Positions 8,845-17,905 of a stretch of 64,000 bases of DNA are shown one piece after another. Position numbers and translations under genes: made by a program. Source of the stretch: Bog-756 sp963831535. GTDB taxonomy: Bacteria > Actinomycetota > Acidimicrobiia > Acidimicrobiales > RAAP-2. The notes beneath the pieces are model-generated. The model ran no database searches and was not told the origin of the DNA. It saw nothing but the letters and a program-made list of their open reading frames with translations. The stretch lies in contig CAWHQP010000007.1 of assembly GCA_963831535.1 (NCBI GenBank), positions 1 to 64,000 on the forward strand, in the 5' to 3' direction. Each line of letters begins with the position of its first letter. Within the stretch, counting starts at the first letter, position 1.

Positions 8845-9507
8845 ATGAGCCGCTTTGGTCTTGTCATCTTCGACTGTGACGGGGTGCTTGTCGACAGTGA
8901 GCGGCTCATCGTGCGGACCGAGGTGGAGATCCTGGCGAGCCTCGGCTGGCCCCTTTCCCAATCCGACATTGTCGACCGATTCGTCGGGCGGTCGGCGCGC
9001 TACATGCAAGAGCAGATCGAGTTTCAGATCGGACGACCGGTGGACTGGGAGCAGGAGTTCGAGCAGCGGTACCGGAACGTCCTCGAGACGGAACTGGAGC
9101 CCGTCGACGGAGTGGCCGAGGCCCTGACGGCCATCACCGTTCCTATCTGTGTGGCGTCAAGCGGCAGTCACCAGGAAATGCAGTTCACCCTGGGACGGAC
9201 CGGGCTGATCGATCGGTTCGGCGGGAACATCTTCAGTGCCGATGAGGTCGAGCAGGGCAAGCCAGCCCCGGACCTGTTCCTGCACGCGGCCCAGCGAATG
9301 GGGGTTCCGTCCGAGCGGTGCGCCGTCGTCGAGGACAGCATCGCTGGTGTCGCCGCGGGCGTGGCGGCCGGCATGAGCGTCTTCGCCTTCGCCGGTGGTG
9401 TCACGAGTGCAGCGAGGCTCGAGCGCCCCGGGGTCGTAGTCTTTGACCAGATGCGGTTCTTGCCTGGGCTGCTGGACATGATCGGTGGCGGCCCACCGGT
9501 GGATTGA
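8845..9507 (+). CDS. HAD-superfamily hydrolase, beta-phosphoglucomutase/phosphatase type
   Basis: A 220-residue haloacid-dehalogenase-type phosphatase. Motif I is IFDCDGVLVDSE, motif II ICVASSGSH, the Lys of motif III in EQGKPAPDLFLHAA, and motif IV CAVVEDSIAGVAAG. The small helical cap between motifs I and II is that of subfamily I (GS1/PGM-like phosphatases and mutases). The start is ATG 8845; the frame is open further upstream without similarity. Substrate not predictable. Confidence 0.88.
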   Translation: MSRFGLVIFDCDGVLVDSERLIVRTEVEILASLGWPLSQSDIVDRFVGRSARYMQEQIEFQIGRPVDWEQEFEQRYRNVLETELEPVDGVAEALTAITVPICVASSGSHQEMQFTLGRTGLIDRFGGNIFSADEVEQGKPAPDLFLHAAQRMGVPSERCAVVEDSIAGVAAGVAAGMSVFAFAGGVTSAARLERPGVVVFDQMRFLPGLLDMIGGGPPVD

Positions 9508-9644
9508 GGGCTGCTTCCGGTCTCGTAGCGTGACGTTATGACCACGGTGCCCGTTCGCCTGACTCCGGCCGGGTCGCGTTTTACGCATTCGCTGGTACGT
9601 TCGGTTACCGGAATCAGGGACTCGACGGGTGCGGGGGGCAGACC

Positions 9645-10559
9645 ATGCACGACAGACAACAACAGGGAAGCGCGCTCGCCAGGATGGCCGTCGCCGTGGC
9701 CCTCGTTGTCTCGCTACTCGGCGCGGCTGGTGTGGCCTTGATGAGCCCAGTCCATGTCGCGTCGGCGGCGACACCTACCGGCACGGCCATCGCCAACGCC
9801 GCTGCATCCCAAGCGGGAGTTCCGTACTGCGCAGGTGGTGGCGGGATCAACGGACCGAGCCAGTCTCCCATCAAAATATGCTCCGGCGGCCCAGGCTACG
9901 ACTGCATGAGTCTGGCCCAGTACGCGGTTTACCAGGTCACCGGGATCACGGTGCCACCGGGAGACGGTACTCCGGTACCGGGAGACGGGGGCACGTTCAT
10001 CGACCCCGACGGCACCGCCAATCTGCTCCCAGGCGACGTCCTGTTCTTCGGGGGGCCGTCGTTGGACACGTACGTCCACTCGGGAATCTACGCGGGTGAT
10101 GGCGAGATATGGGATGCGCTGACCGACGGAACCGATGTGCAGGAGCACTCGTTCGCGACGTTAGAAGTGGACTACCAGAATGTCTACTGGGGGGCAGCGC
10201 GGTACGCGGCCAGCTCCGTTCCACCGACCACGACTACCGCCCCGCCGACGCCCTCGTTCGGCATCTCGACGACGTCACTGGCCGATGGCACCGTGTCCAG
10301 CCACTCCCACCGGGCCACCTACGGGCAGACCCTCGGTGCGTTCGGTGGACACCCGCCCTACAAATGGTCCTTGGTTACGGGGTCGCTGCCTCCTGGACTC
10401 CATCTGAGGACGTCAACCGGTGTGATCGGAGGGCAGGCCAAGAGCGCCGGCACCTACCTCTTTACGGTCAAGGTAGTGGACAAGAAGACAAGAGGCCCGT
10501 CCCCCACGCAGAACTCGGCGACGAAATCGTTTTCGATCACAATCAATCCGGCCACGTAA
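9645..10559 (+). CDS. Secreted NlpC/P60-type peptidase with C-terminal putative Ig domain
   Basis: 304 residues. A signal peptide (Arg near residue 13, hydrophobic 14-32, cleavage likely after HVASA at 41) is followed by an NlpC/P60 cysteine-peptidase domain: GYDCMSLAQYAVYQVTG with the catalytic Cys 87, LLPGDVLFF, and the catalytic His 145 in YVHSGIYAG. A Pro/Thr-rich linker (PPTTTTAPPTP) leads to an Ig-like (He_PIG type) domain containing GHPPYKWSLVTGSLPPGL. It probably cleaves peptidoglycan peptides outside the cell. The start GTG-free ATG at 9645 is preceded by GGGGGGCAG. Confidence 0.83.
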   Translation: MHDRQQQGSALARMAVAVALVVSLLGAAGVALMSPVHVASAATPTGTAIANAAASQAGVPYCAGGGGINGPSQSPIKICSGGPGYDCMSLAQYAVYQVTGITVPPGDGTPVPGDGGTFIDPDGTANLLPGDVLFFGGPSLDTYVHSGIYAGDGEIWDALTDGTDVQEHSFATLEVDYQNVYWGAARYAASSVPPTTTTAPPTPSFGISTTSLADGTVSSHSHRATYGQTLGAFGGHPPYKWSLVTGSLPPGLHLRTSTGVIGGQAKSAGTYLFTVKVVDKKTRGPSPTQNSATKSFSITINPAT

Positions 10560-11441
10560 ATCGGACCAAAGAGGGGACGACTCCCCACCGATCGATGAGC
10601 GCGTTGGCGCAGGGCGCGTCCACGGCGGGACGTGCCACCGGGTAGATCACGAGGCTGGTTGAGGCGGCATCGACCTCGCCGGGATTGTCGCTCCTGCTGG
10701 CACCGGGTCAGATTTCAGCACGCCCACATCTGTGCCCGCGTGTGCGACGTCCCGGGGGGTACCCGGCAGGTCCAGGCGGCAGCCGGGTGACCGTCGTACC
10801 GACGCTCACGGTGCTGTACTCGTCGGCATCGCAGGCCTGTCGGCTTCGGGCAGGTCAGCGGATCAGGTCTCGTAGGGCACCATCTCGGCCACCTACTTGG
10901 GAGTAGTTCAACCTGCGGGGCTGGCTCGGCCCTCATGGACCCATGCGGGTGGTCAATCGAGGATGATCGACGGCCAGCGCTCGATAGAGTACGCGGTCAT
11001 GATGACGGGGGAGCACGACACATTGAAAGAGCCTGGCGACAAGACGAGACCTGAAGATCAGTCCGTTTACCCTGGACATCTGGCTCGACGCGAAGGGGCG
11101 GATTGTCGCTGCTCGAGCTACCGTGGTTGGCTCTTGTGGCCCTGAGGAGTCGGTAGTCACCACAACCAGTACGCATCTCTCTGACTTCTGCGAGCCACTG
11201 GACGTCAGGGCACCGGCCATCTGACCGAGCATCCTTCCCGGACCGCCGATCGGTCGGCGGTAATCGACCCGCAGCTGACCGGCACGAGTGGGGCGAGCCT
11301 TTCCTTGGCCTCCGGGAGTGGAGCAGTTGAGGTTCCAAGCGCCAAGCAGCTCCAATGGTGGCGCGACCCTGCATGGAGCCTTTCGAAACACCCCCATCAA
11401 TGGACAACCTCCCCGGCGAATACTGTTTTCGCTATGCCTGA
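10560..11441. other. Long intergenic region, about 880 bp, mostly featureless
   Basis: No intact gene recognised. A leftward 171-codon frame across 10933-11448 shows no family features. The only protein-like trace is the rightward fragment at 11027-11222, listed separately. This gap marks the start of the less regular part of the window. Confidence 0.5.
11027..11222 (+). pseudogene. C-terminal remnant of a possible LppX/LprAFG-like secreted protein
   Basis: After a stop at 11024-11026 an open stretch ends in FTLDIWLDAKGRIVAARATV, then SVVTTTSTHLSDFCEPLDVRAP and a stop at 11220-11222. The pattern 'DxWxDxxGR.........TTTxxLSDFGxPxxVxAP' is how actinobacterial LppX/LprAFG-like lipoproteins end. 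No start, signal peptide or lipobox precedes it in frame, so if the likeness is real it is a truncated leftover. Confidence 0.3.
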
Positions 11442-11469
11442 TTGACATCCTCAGCGGCCGGTGTAATCT
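11442..11469 (+). promoter_or_regulatory. Promoter of the arsR-type operon (TTGACA / TAATCT)
   Basis: TTGACA at 11442-11447 and TAATCT at 11464-11469 are spaced by 16 bp, close to a sigma-A promoter. The expected transcription start falls near 11475-11477, one to three bases before the ATG at 11478, and no Shine-Dalgarno sequence is visible. The mRNA is therefore probably leaderless. Confidence 0.6.
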
Positions 11470-11485
11470 ACAACCATATGGTTGT
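11470..11485. promoter_or_regulatory. Perfect 16-bp palindrome covering the arsR start codon (operator)
   Basis: ACAACCATATGGTTGT is a perfect inverted repeat centred on the ATG of the regulator and just downstream of its -10 box. ArsR-type repressors bind such 12-2-12-like dyads at their own promoter. Its position predicts repression by blocking promoter clearance. Confidence 0.65.
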
Positions 11486-11831
11486 AAAAACTTTAGAGAG
11501 CGAGGGACAGACCGACCGGTTGTTTTTCGCGCTCAGCGATGCAACACGGCGCGACATCGTTACGCAGACGCTCGACCGTGAGCACTCGGTCAGCGAGCTC
11601 GGCAGGTTGTATCCGATCAGTTTGACCGCAGTGCAGAAGCACGTCGAGGTCTTGGTCGACGCCGGCCTGGTCTCAAAGCACCGGAGCGGACGGGAACAAC
11701 TCGTACGGGGCGAGGTCAACCGACTTCGCCGCGCCCACAAACTGCTCGATGAACTCGAAGCGGTGTGGCGGTCCCGCCTCGCCCGCTTCGAAGACGTCCT
11801 CACCGAATCCACTGGGAAGGAGATCGAATGA
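11478..11831 (+). CDS. ArsR-family transcriptional regulator
   Basis: 117 residues with a winged helix-turn-helix: RLFFALSDATRRDIV, then SVSELGRLYPISLTAVQKHV and LVSKHRSGREQLVRG as wing. This is the SdpR/ArsR subtype found with SRPBCC (AHSA1) partners; no metal-binding ELCVCDL-type cysteines are present, so it is probably not a metal sensor. The start ATG 11478 lies inside a perfect palindrome and close to the predicted transcription start. Its stop overlaps the ATG of the next gene (ATGA), giving a tight two-gene operon. Confidence 0.9.
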   Translation: MVVKTLESEGQTDRLFFALSDATRRDIVTQTLDREHSVSELGRLYPISLTAVQKHVEVLVDAGLVSKHRSGREQLVRGEVNRLRRAHKLLDELEAVWRSRLARFEDVLTESTGKEIE

Positions 11832-12325
11832 CCGTTTGGACTATCGACAAGAACGCGGAGGCCAAGACAATGGTCATCACTGCGGAGTTCAAGACGCCCA
11901 TGGCCAACGTATGGCAGCTGTGGGCCGACCCGCGCTTACTGGAACGGTGGTGGGGTCCGCCGGGTTTCCCGGCCACCTTCGAGCATCACGACCTCACGCC
12001 GGGCGGCACGATCTCCTACTTCATGTCCGGACCCGATGGCGGCGACAGGTTCGATGGCACCTGGAACGTGATCGAAGTCGACGCACCGACCAGGCTCGTG
12101 GTCGAAGACGCCGTTGTCGAAGATGACGGTACGCCAAGTGATGGCAATTCCATGACCCGCATGGAAATCGACATCGAAGCGGAGGGCGACACGACGCGCA
12201 TGATCCTCACCACGCATTTCGACTCGCTCGAAGGGATGGAGCAGGCGATCACCATGGGCGTGGCCGAAGGCATGAAGGCGTGCATGTCTCAGATCGATGC
12301 CCTGCTCGGCGAGGTCGTCGCCTAG
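11828..12325 (+). CDS. SRPBCC/AHSA1-type protein (activator of Hsp90 ATPase homologue 1-like)
   Basis: 165 residues of the AHSA1 START-like family: VITAEFKTPMANVWQLWADP, the signature LERWWGPPGFPATFEHHDL, and SYFMSGPDGG, then WNVIEVDAPTRLVV. It ends with the amphipathic helix MEQAITMGVAEGMKACMSQI. Such proteins bind small hydrophobic molecules and are often encoded directly behind an ArsR repressor, as here with a 4-bp overlap. The ligand is unknown, and it may be the inducer of the pair. Confidence 0.88.
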   Translation: MTVWTIDKNAEAKTMVITAEFKTPMANVWQLWADPRLLERWWGPPGFPATFEHHDLTPGGTISYFMSGPDGGDRFDGTWNVIEVDAPTRLVVEDAVVEDDGTPSDGNSMTRMEIDIEAEGDTTRMILTTHFDSLEGMEQAITMGVAEGMKACMSQIDALLGEVVA

Positions 12326-12854
12326 GAGATTTCTACCAGCGGAGACATTGTCACCAGCACAGGCTGACGACGGTCACAATCGCTGCCCTCGGTGACCGCG
12401 CCTACCAGGCCGCCACCGGATACATCCACCCGAATCCCGCTCGGTGATGGCTGGTCGAGGGTGCCGTCGCGCAGGTCAAACCGATCATCGACAACCTGCA
12501 TGGTGGCAGGTCGTCGAGACCGCTGACGATCCGGCGATGGCCTTAGCCGGAAGAGCTCGGGCCAGGACCATCGGCGATCTGCCAAGAGGCAGCGGGACAA
12601 CGGCGTAATCCAAATCGACCACGGTCACACATCCACCGTGGTCTGGCTCCCAGGGTCGTGCGGGGTGGTACCGACATATGCCCACTCGATGAAGCTAGGT
12701 AGCCAACCGGCGTCGCCATGGCGATTCCCTTCGATACGTGGCGTTCCTATTCATGGTGGGATGTCGTGCCGTGGTACATCTGCGATGCGGAGTTGTACCG
12801 AAGCTGAGATCATGATGGCTTGACCCGAGGCGAACAACGCCGTATGACTGGTCC
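12326..12854. other. Intergenic region, about 530 bp, no intact gene
   Basis: A leftward 92-codon frame at 12322-12600 and a short rightward frame beginning MAIPFDTWRSYSWWDVV near 12718 are the only protein-like stretches; neither has a family signature. They may be traces of decayed genes. Confidence 0.4.
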
Positions 12855-13358
12855 ATGACGGAGCCGACCACAGCGTTGAACGCGCCCTTCAGTGATCCAG
12901 ACGCCACGGGCACGAGTTGGGATGACACTCGTAGTGCACTAGAAGCGGCGGAGCTCTTCTGGATAGCCACCGTACGAGGCGACGGGCGACCACACATGAC
13001 GCCCCTCGTCGCCATCTGGCTAGACGACGTACTGCACTTCTGTACCGGTCGGAGCGAGCAGAAGGCAGTCAATCTTCGTCACGATGAGCACGTCATCCTC
13101 ATGACGGGTTGCAACCGGTGGGATGGTGGCACGGACGTTGTCGTCGAAGGTCTGGCGGTGCGTGTTACCGATCAGCACACGCTTCAGAGGCTGGCAGAGG
13201 CCTGGACCCACAAGTGGGACGGTCGCTGGGTGTACGAGCCAGGCCCGGAGGGCTTTCGCAGCGACGAGAGCGAGGACGTTTGGGTATTCGCGGTGCGACC
13301 GGACAAGGTGCTCGCATTTGCAAAAGGCAACTTCAGCCAAACACGGCATACGTTCTAA
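12855..13358 (+). CDS. Pyridoxamine 5'-phosphate oxidase-like (PNPOx) flavin/F420-binding protein
   Basis: 167 residues forming a split-barrel flavin-binding domain: FWIATVRGDGRPHMTPLVAIWLDD, then HFCTGRSEQKAVNLRHDEHV and TDVVVEGLAVRVT. In actinobacteria this subgroup often uses F420 or FMN for redox chemistry. It ends FAKGNFSQTRHTF, the typical PNPOx end where W-R-F is common. The start ATG 12855 is clear. No operon partner; substrate unknown. Confidence 0.85.
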   Translation: MTEPTTALNAPFSDPDATGTSWDDTRSALEAAELFWIATVRGDGRPHMTPLVAIWLDDVLHFCTGRSEQKAVNLRHDEHVILMTGCNRWDGGTDVVVEGLAVRVTDQHTLQRLAEAWTHKWDGRWVYEPGPEGFRSDESEDVWVFAVRPDKVLAFAKGNFSQTRHTF

Positions 13359-13599
13359 AACGTCGCTTCACTGCCGGGCGTGGTGAATCGGACGCCAGGG
13401 CCGACCACCTCCTGAGTCGGCGAATCACCGCGTTCCGGACCCACGGGCAGGGTAGACAGATCCCCGGGGGCGCGAATCACGACACATGGGGACGATTGCC
13501 GATGCTGCAGTCACCGCCGAGAGTCCCCGAGCCGATTCACGCGGCCGACGTGGGGATACCTCACCGCGGCCGGGAAGTGAGTCTGGCAGGCTTTTCGGC

Positions 13600-14061
13600 A
13601 TGTCATCGGAGTGCTACGCCTGTTCGCAGTCGGCCCTTCCGGATCTCCCAGTTCGGGAGCAGGTTCGGACGATGCCGGGCTGGCGGGTTGCGCTCGACTT
13701 CAATTCCAGCCTTCCGGGCTGGCTGATTGTTGTGCCTACCAGGCACGTGGAATCCCTGGACGAACTAACGAACACAGAGGCTCAGGTGATGGGCCTGATG
13801 CTGCACCAGGCATCTGTTGCACTGAAGATTGTCACGGGATGCCGAAAGACCTACGTGATGATGTTCGCCGAAAAGGCGGGATTCACCCACGTCCACTTCC
13901 ATGTCGTACCCCGCATGGAGGACTTCTCCGAGGACAGGGTTGGTCCGGGAGTCTTTGGTTACCTCCGAGAGACACCGTTAACGGAGCACCGCCGGGATGA
14001 ACTGGCCGCTGAGATCATGGCCGCCTGGCCTTCCGATGGATCCCTGGGAGGGCATCAATGA
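13600..14061 (+). CDS. HIT-family hydrolase
   Basis: 153 residues. The histidine triad is HVHFHVVPR about residues 107-115, with the preceding fold elements WRVALDFNSSLPGWLIVVP and RHVESLDELT. HIT proteins hydrolyse nucleotide phosphoramidates or dinucleotides. A Cys pair near the start (CYACSQS) may bind zinc as in some HIT branches. The start ATG 13600 begins MSSECYACSQ; the frame is open to 13486, but that part is not protein-like. Confidence 0.85.
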   Translation: MSSECYACSQSALPDLPVREQVRTMPGWRVALDFNSSLPGWLIVVPTRHVESLDELTNTEAQVMGLMLHQASVALKIVTGCRKTYVMMFAEKAGFTHVHFHVVPRMEDFSEDRVGPGVFGYLRETPLTEHRRDELAAEIMAAWPSDGSLGGHQ

Positions 14062-14159
14062 CGCTGGGTGAGGTGCACGTCTGCTCGCGGTCGCCAGGGA
14101 GTCGGACGGGGTGTACACGGGGTTGCGACAGCGAACATCGGTCCACTCGGACCTGGACC

Positions 14160-14897
14160 TCAGGGTGCAGCAGGAGGAGGGTCGCCGTCCCTCACTGAAC
14201 TGTCGGGATGGGTCATCCCCAACGCGTTCATGAAGATCGCCGCGAGGTGCTCGACCCCCTCATCGAACGGACAGTCCAGTCGCCCCTCGGAGAGCCACAT
14301 CTCCGGGAACCGGTCGGTCATCGAGCCCAGCACGGCCGCGGTGATGGAGGGGTCGAGCCGAGGATCGACGAGTCCGTGGGTTTGAAGTCGCCTGATGGAT
14401 TCGGCTACAAGCGCCCGATCTCGAGCGTGACGCATCGCCCGCTCGTCTCCCAAGAGCGGGTCATAACGTGAAACCTGCTCGATCACGCCGATGATGCGGG
14501 CCTCTTGGCGATAGCGCTCCAGATAGAGGCGAATCGCCACCCTTATCCTCTCCCGGGGGGTGGCACTCGAAGACCTGTCCAGAATCACATCCCCGAGAGG
14601 CGCGCCGAGCTCTTTATCGATCCGCAAAGCGACTTCGCGGAACACTTCCTGCTTGGAGGTGAAGTACGTGTAGAAGGTTCCCTGTGCCATATTGGCCCGG
14701 GCAGTGATGTCCAGAATCCGCGCGTCCAGCAATCCGTCCTCTTCGAATATCTCCTTTGCCGCAGCAAGGATGCGTGCCCGGGTGGCGGCTCCCTTTTTGC
14801 TGAGCGGTCGAGTTGGCGCCGCGGAGTACTCATTCTGCTCGCCCGCGTCCGCGGCCTCGCTCTTCGTTGCTTCGAGGGAAGGCATGCTCGTACTCAT
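14160..14897 (-). CDS. TetR/AcrR-family transcriptional regulator
   Basis: About 245 residues from ATG 14897 (MSTSMPSLEATK); the frame is open to 14966. The DNA-binding domain is RARILAAAKEIFEEDG through ITARANMAQGTFYTYFTSKQEVFREVA, a textbook TetR helix-turn-helix at residues 40-85. The long acidic N-terminal extension is unusual. It lies just downstream of the amidohydrolase on the same strand and may regulate it. Ligand unknown. Confidence 0.88.
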   Translation of the reverse strand: MSTSMPSLEATKSEAADAGEQNEYSAAPTRPLSKKGAATRARILAAAKEIFEEDGLLDARILDITARANMAQGTFYTYFTSKQEVFREVALRIDKELGAPLGDVILDRSSSATPRERIRVAIRLYLERYRQEARIIGVIEQVSRYDPLLGDERAMRHARDRALVAESIRRLQTHGLVDPRLDPSITAAVLGSMTDRFPEMWLSEGRLDCPFDEGVEHLAAIFMNALGMTHPDSSVRDGDPPPAAP

Positions 14898-15004
14898 CAC
14901 TTGATGGAGGTCAGATCTCGGTACTCGGTCTCGACCGGATTCGATGTTCCCCGGCCCTCGAGCCATGTCGACCTGTCGAGGATGTCACGGGAGGGCGGAT
15001 CGCT

Positions 15005-16196
15005 TCAGGCGGGTACTTTGAGAGCGGCGGCCAGGTTGCCGCCCATGATCCTCTTGACGTCGTCTTCGGGCAGGCTCTCAAGCTCCTTGACGTAGGAAAG
15101 CGGGCTTGCCAGACCCTCGGGATGGGGGAAGTCCGAACCGAATACTACCTTGTCGGGTCCGATGGCCTTGATGAGTCCGACGGGGTCCTCCTCGAAGAAG
15201 GGGTGGATCCAGATGTTGCGTCGGAGGACGGCGACCGGGTCCTCCTCGTAGAGACGGGGCTGCTTGGCATACGAGCGTCCGAGGGCATCGATGAGCGGGA
15301 GTACCCAGCTCGATCCGTTCTCGACCGGGAGGATGCGCAGGTCGGGGAAGCGGGAGAGCATGCCGTGGGTCACTGCCGAGCACATCGCGTCGAAGATGCC
15401 CCGGGACATGAGGTGCTGCACATCTTGGAACGCGTTGATGTCGGCAAAGGGGAGGTGCTCGTCGAAGTGCCCCTGCCACTGGTTGAAGTAGCGGGTAAGC
15501 CCGTCGTCAGACGAATGCATGCCGACGGTGATGTCGTACTCTTGGACCTTGGCCCAGAAGGGGTCGAACTCCGGCAGGGCGAAGGAGCGGAAGCCCTTGA
15601 GACTCGGCACTGGGGCGGGCCGGATCAGAATGATCTTGGCACCATGCTCAGCGATCCAGTCGAGTTCACGGATTGCCTCGTCGACAATCGGCAGGGTGAT
15701 CACCGGGGCGGGGAAGATGCGGTCCTGATAGTTGAAGGTCCACTCCTCGAGCATCCACTGGTTGAACGCGTGCACGATGGCGTGGGTGGCCTCGGGGTCC
15801 TTTGTGAGGCGCTCCTCGAGCACGCTAGCCAGAGTGGGCCACATGATGGCCCGGTCGACACCCTGCTCGTCCATGAGTGCGAGGCGTGGCTCAGGTCGGA
15901 AAAAGGCGTCCGGCGAGCGCATCGGCTCGCCGAGAATCTCACGGCGGGACTTACCCTCGGGATTCCCATTCTTGAAGAAGTCCTCCTGGGCGCCGGGACG
16001 GGCCACCACGCTGAACGTCGGATTGGGGATGTACTCGGAGATCGTGCCCTTAATTACCGAGCTTGTCCCGGCCGTTGATCTGGACGACCTTGACCACGTT
16101 CTTGTACTCATCGGGCAGATAGCGAGTGAAGGCGTCGGCCTGCTCGTACATGTGGTTGTCGGCGTCAAATACCGGATAGTCGAGCCTGCTTTCCAT
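15005..16196 (-). pseudogene. Amidohydrolase (Amidohydro_2 family), frameshifted near the N-terminus
   Basis: From ATG 16196, with GAAGGA as binding site, the frame reads MESRLDYPVFDADNHMYEQ (the DxDxH metal site) to VVQINGRDKL, then hits a stop. One frame over, the protein continues VIKGTISEYIPNPTFSVVA and stays open to 15005 with VTHGMLSRFPDLRILPVENG and VFGSDFPHPEG, the other metal-site elements. A single extra base at 16057-16058 explains the break. Repaired, it is a roughly 396-residue zinc amidohydrolase related to 2-amino-3-carboxymuconate-semialdehyde decarboxylase-type enzymes. Apart from the indel the gene looks intact, so a base-calling error is possible. Confidence 0.75.
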
Positions 16197-16404
16197 GTCG
16201 ATGCCTTCCTTCTCTCAGTGACCGGGCTCGCGGGCACACGGTCAGCGTCGGCTCCGCGCCATTCGAGCGTCTGCCTGCACGTTATATGAATCTGACGTCG
16301 GAATCAACTATCTCCTAACCGACGAACGACAGAACGATCAACTGCCGAGTACCGAATCCTCGGAGGCAGGGGATGAGAGGGCCAGAGTGCGGATAGGGGC
16401 GGCC

Positions 16405-16739
16405 TCAATGCTTGCCGGCGGAGCGAAAGATTGGCTATCCGATCTCGGTTCTTCACTCCTTGGGATCAGCCACCTCCTGTGCGGCCACGAGGTAGTACTC
16501 CCGAAGAGGTCCCTCGATGCTGATCTCGTGTGCTGTCGTGTAAGCACCGAGCTCGCCATAAGTGATATCGATGTCCGTCAGGGAACCCTGGTGAGCTCGG
16601 CCCCCGGGACGATGAAGGGGACCACCCGTCCGATCGAGCGCACGATGCCCTCCACGGGAATGAATACGGTGGCCTGGCCGCGGCCGAGTTGGAACAGCTC
16701 GCTGGCGTACAGCCCGCCGGCACAAGGACTCTGCCGCAT
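16405..16739 (-). pseudogene. Decayed MerR-family/GyrI-like effector-binding domain
   Basis: Read leftward from 16739: LYASELFQLGRGQATVFIPV and VVPFIVPGAEL in one frame, then a frame change near 16585-16600, then HQGSLTDIDITYGELGAY and ISIEGPLREYYLV. These are the successive strands of the GyrI-like domain that MerR regulators use for ligand binding. Where the family has WRTEIGWP the sequence has stop-RTEIG-stop-PIF: TGA at 16453-16455 and TAG at 16435-16437 replace two tryptophans (TGG). The N-terminal DNA-binding domain is missing. This is a true pseudogene with at least three lesions. Confidence 0.75.
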
Positions 16740-16766
16740 CGGCGGGTAAGGGTCAGAACGGTGATC

Positions 16767-17492
16767 TCACCGTCTGCTGACGATTGTTTCGATGATGCCA
16801 AGGATGATCACCACGATCATGGCGTTCCGACCGCCTTGGCTCAGCCAGATGGACCATCCGCTGCTTTCGGCCGCCTCGTCCCCACCTGCCGGTGGATCAC
16901 CCATGAGTCCCCATGGGTACTCCGAGGTCAGCATCAAGAAATACCCCCCTAGGCGCAATTGGAATCGGCTCACCGCACGTGTTGCTTCGTAGAGAGGAAT
17001 CGGCAGGCTGCCCGTGAAAGTGATCATGGCCCAGCTCCCCACAGAGAGGATTCCCAAGCCAGCTCCGACCACAGAGCCGACGATGGCTGCAGGGATCACC
17101 AAGATGACCCTGAACAGAACAGCCAGACGATTGAGCGGAGCACGCTCAGGGATCACGATCTGAATCGGGTAGTTGAGATCCTCATCGATGGAGAAGGGCG
17201 GGTAGGAGTCGGTCAGGAAATAAAGATAACCATTGACACGAACACCCCATCGAAGGGCGCCGGAAAGGAAACGCTCGGCAAACTCAGGCAGTCCGCCGGT
17301 GAACAGGGCTGCGAACCAACCGACGACCGCAACGAAGAATGCACCGATGTAGACAAAGGTCAGCACCACCAACTGTGGGATCACCCAGATGAAGCGCAGG
17401 GCAGCGGTGAGGCGATCTCGTTCCAGCGGTTGGATCGAGCGAAAGTTGATCGGACGAGGTGTACCGCCCGATGCGGCTGGGTTCATCGACAC
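16767..17492 (-). CDS. DUF4389 membrane protein
   Basis: 241 residues with repeated halves: LTAALRFIWVIPQLVVLTFVYIG then, near residue 120, RLAVLFRVILVIPAAIVGSV, each followed by the short motif GYLYFLTDSYPPF or GYFLMLTSEYPWG. This duplicated arrangement is that of DUF4389 proteins. About five membrane segments and an extra C-terminal helix (AMIVVIILGIIETIV). Function unknown in the family. It stands alone next to pseudogenes. Confidence 0.85.
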   Translation of the reverse strand: MSMNPAASGGTPRPINFRSIQPLERDRLTAALRFIWVIPQLVVLTFVYIGAFFVAVVGWFAALFTGGLPEFAERFLSGALRWGVRVNGYLYFLTDSYPPFSIDEDLNYPIQIVIPERAPLNRLAVLFRVILVIPAAIVGSVVGAGLGILSVGSWAMITFTGSLPIPLYEATRAVSRFQLRLGGYFLMLTSEYPWGLMGDPPAGGDEAAESSGWSIWLSQGGRNAMIVVIILGIIETIVSRR

Positions 17493-17630
17493 GGCTTCCG
17501 CCCTCCTCTGACCAGTTCGTCAGATGGTACTGCAACCTTTGCTTGGAACACATAGATTCTTGCCTAGCTGTTCTACCCACAGACCTTGTTGACGCGGAGA
17601 TCCCCCAGATGAAGTGAGCCCCCGAGGCAG

Positions 17631-17905
17631 TGTGGAGCTGTCTAGACAACCACACAGCCACCGGGAGGCTCACCGTGCACCGTAATGCTCCGCTCACGCC
17701 AGAAGGCCGACTTCGGCTCTGCAACATGATCGAAGACGGCTGGCCAGTGGCCGCTGCCGCCGAATCCATGCGGATCTCCCGCCAGACCGCCCACAAGTGG
17801 TGGTGGCGCTACTAGGATGCCGGGATCGACGGCCTGGAGGATCGCTCAAGTCGTCCTCGCCGGAGCCCGACGAAGACCTCGGACCGCATGCAGAGCCGGT
17901 TCTCA
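17631..17905 (+). pseudogene. IS481-family transposase fragment with left insertion-sequence end
   Basis: From GTG 17675 the frame reads HRNAPLTPEGRLRLCNMIED and SMRISRQTAHKWWWRY, the N-terminal helix-turn-helix of IS481 transposases, then an in-frame TAG at 17813-17815, then DAGIDGLEDRSSRPRRSPTK in the same frame. Upstream, TGTGGAGCTG and the palindrome TGTCTAGACA (17639-17648) look like the left terminal repeat. The DDE catalytic part is gone; similarity ends near 17905. A dead IS remnant. Confidence 0.75.

Noticed and set aside
10933..11448. A 171-codon leftward frame
   Set aside because: No family signature, and it runs against the promoter and start of the arsR gene.
14813..16078. A 421-codon rightward open frame
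   Set aside because: It is the antisense shadow of the amidohydrolase gene and matches its codon phase; GC-rich DNA keeps antisense frames open.
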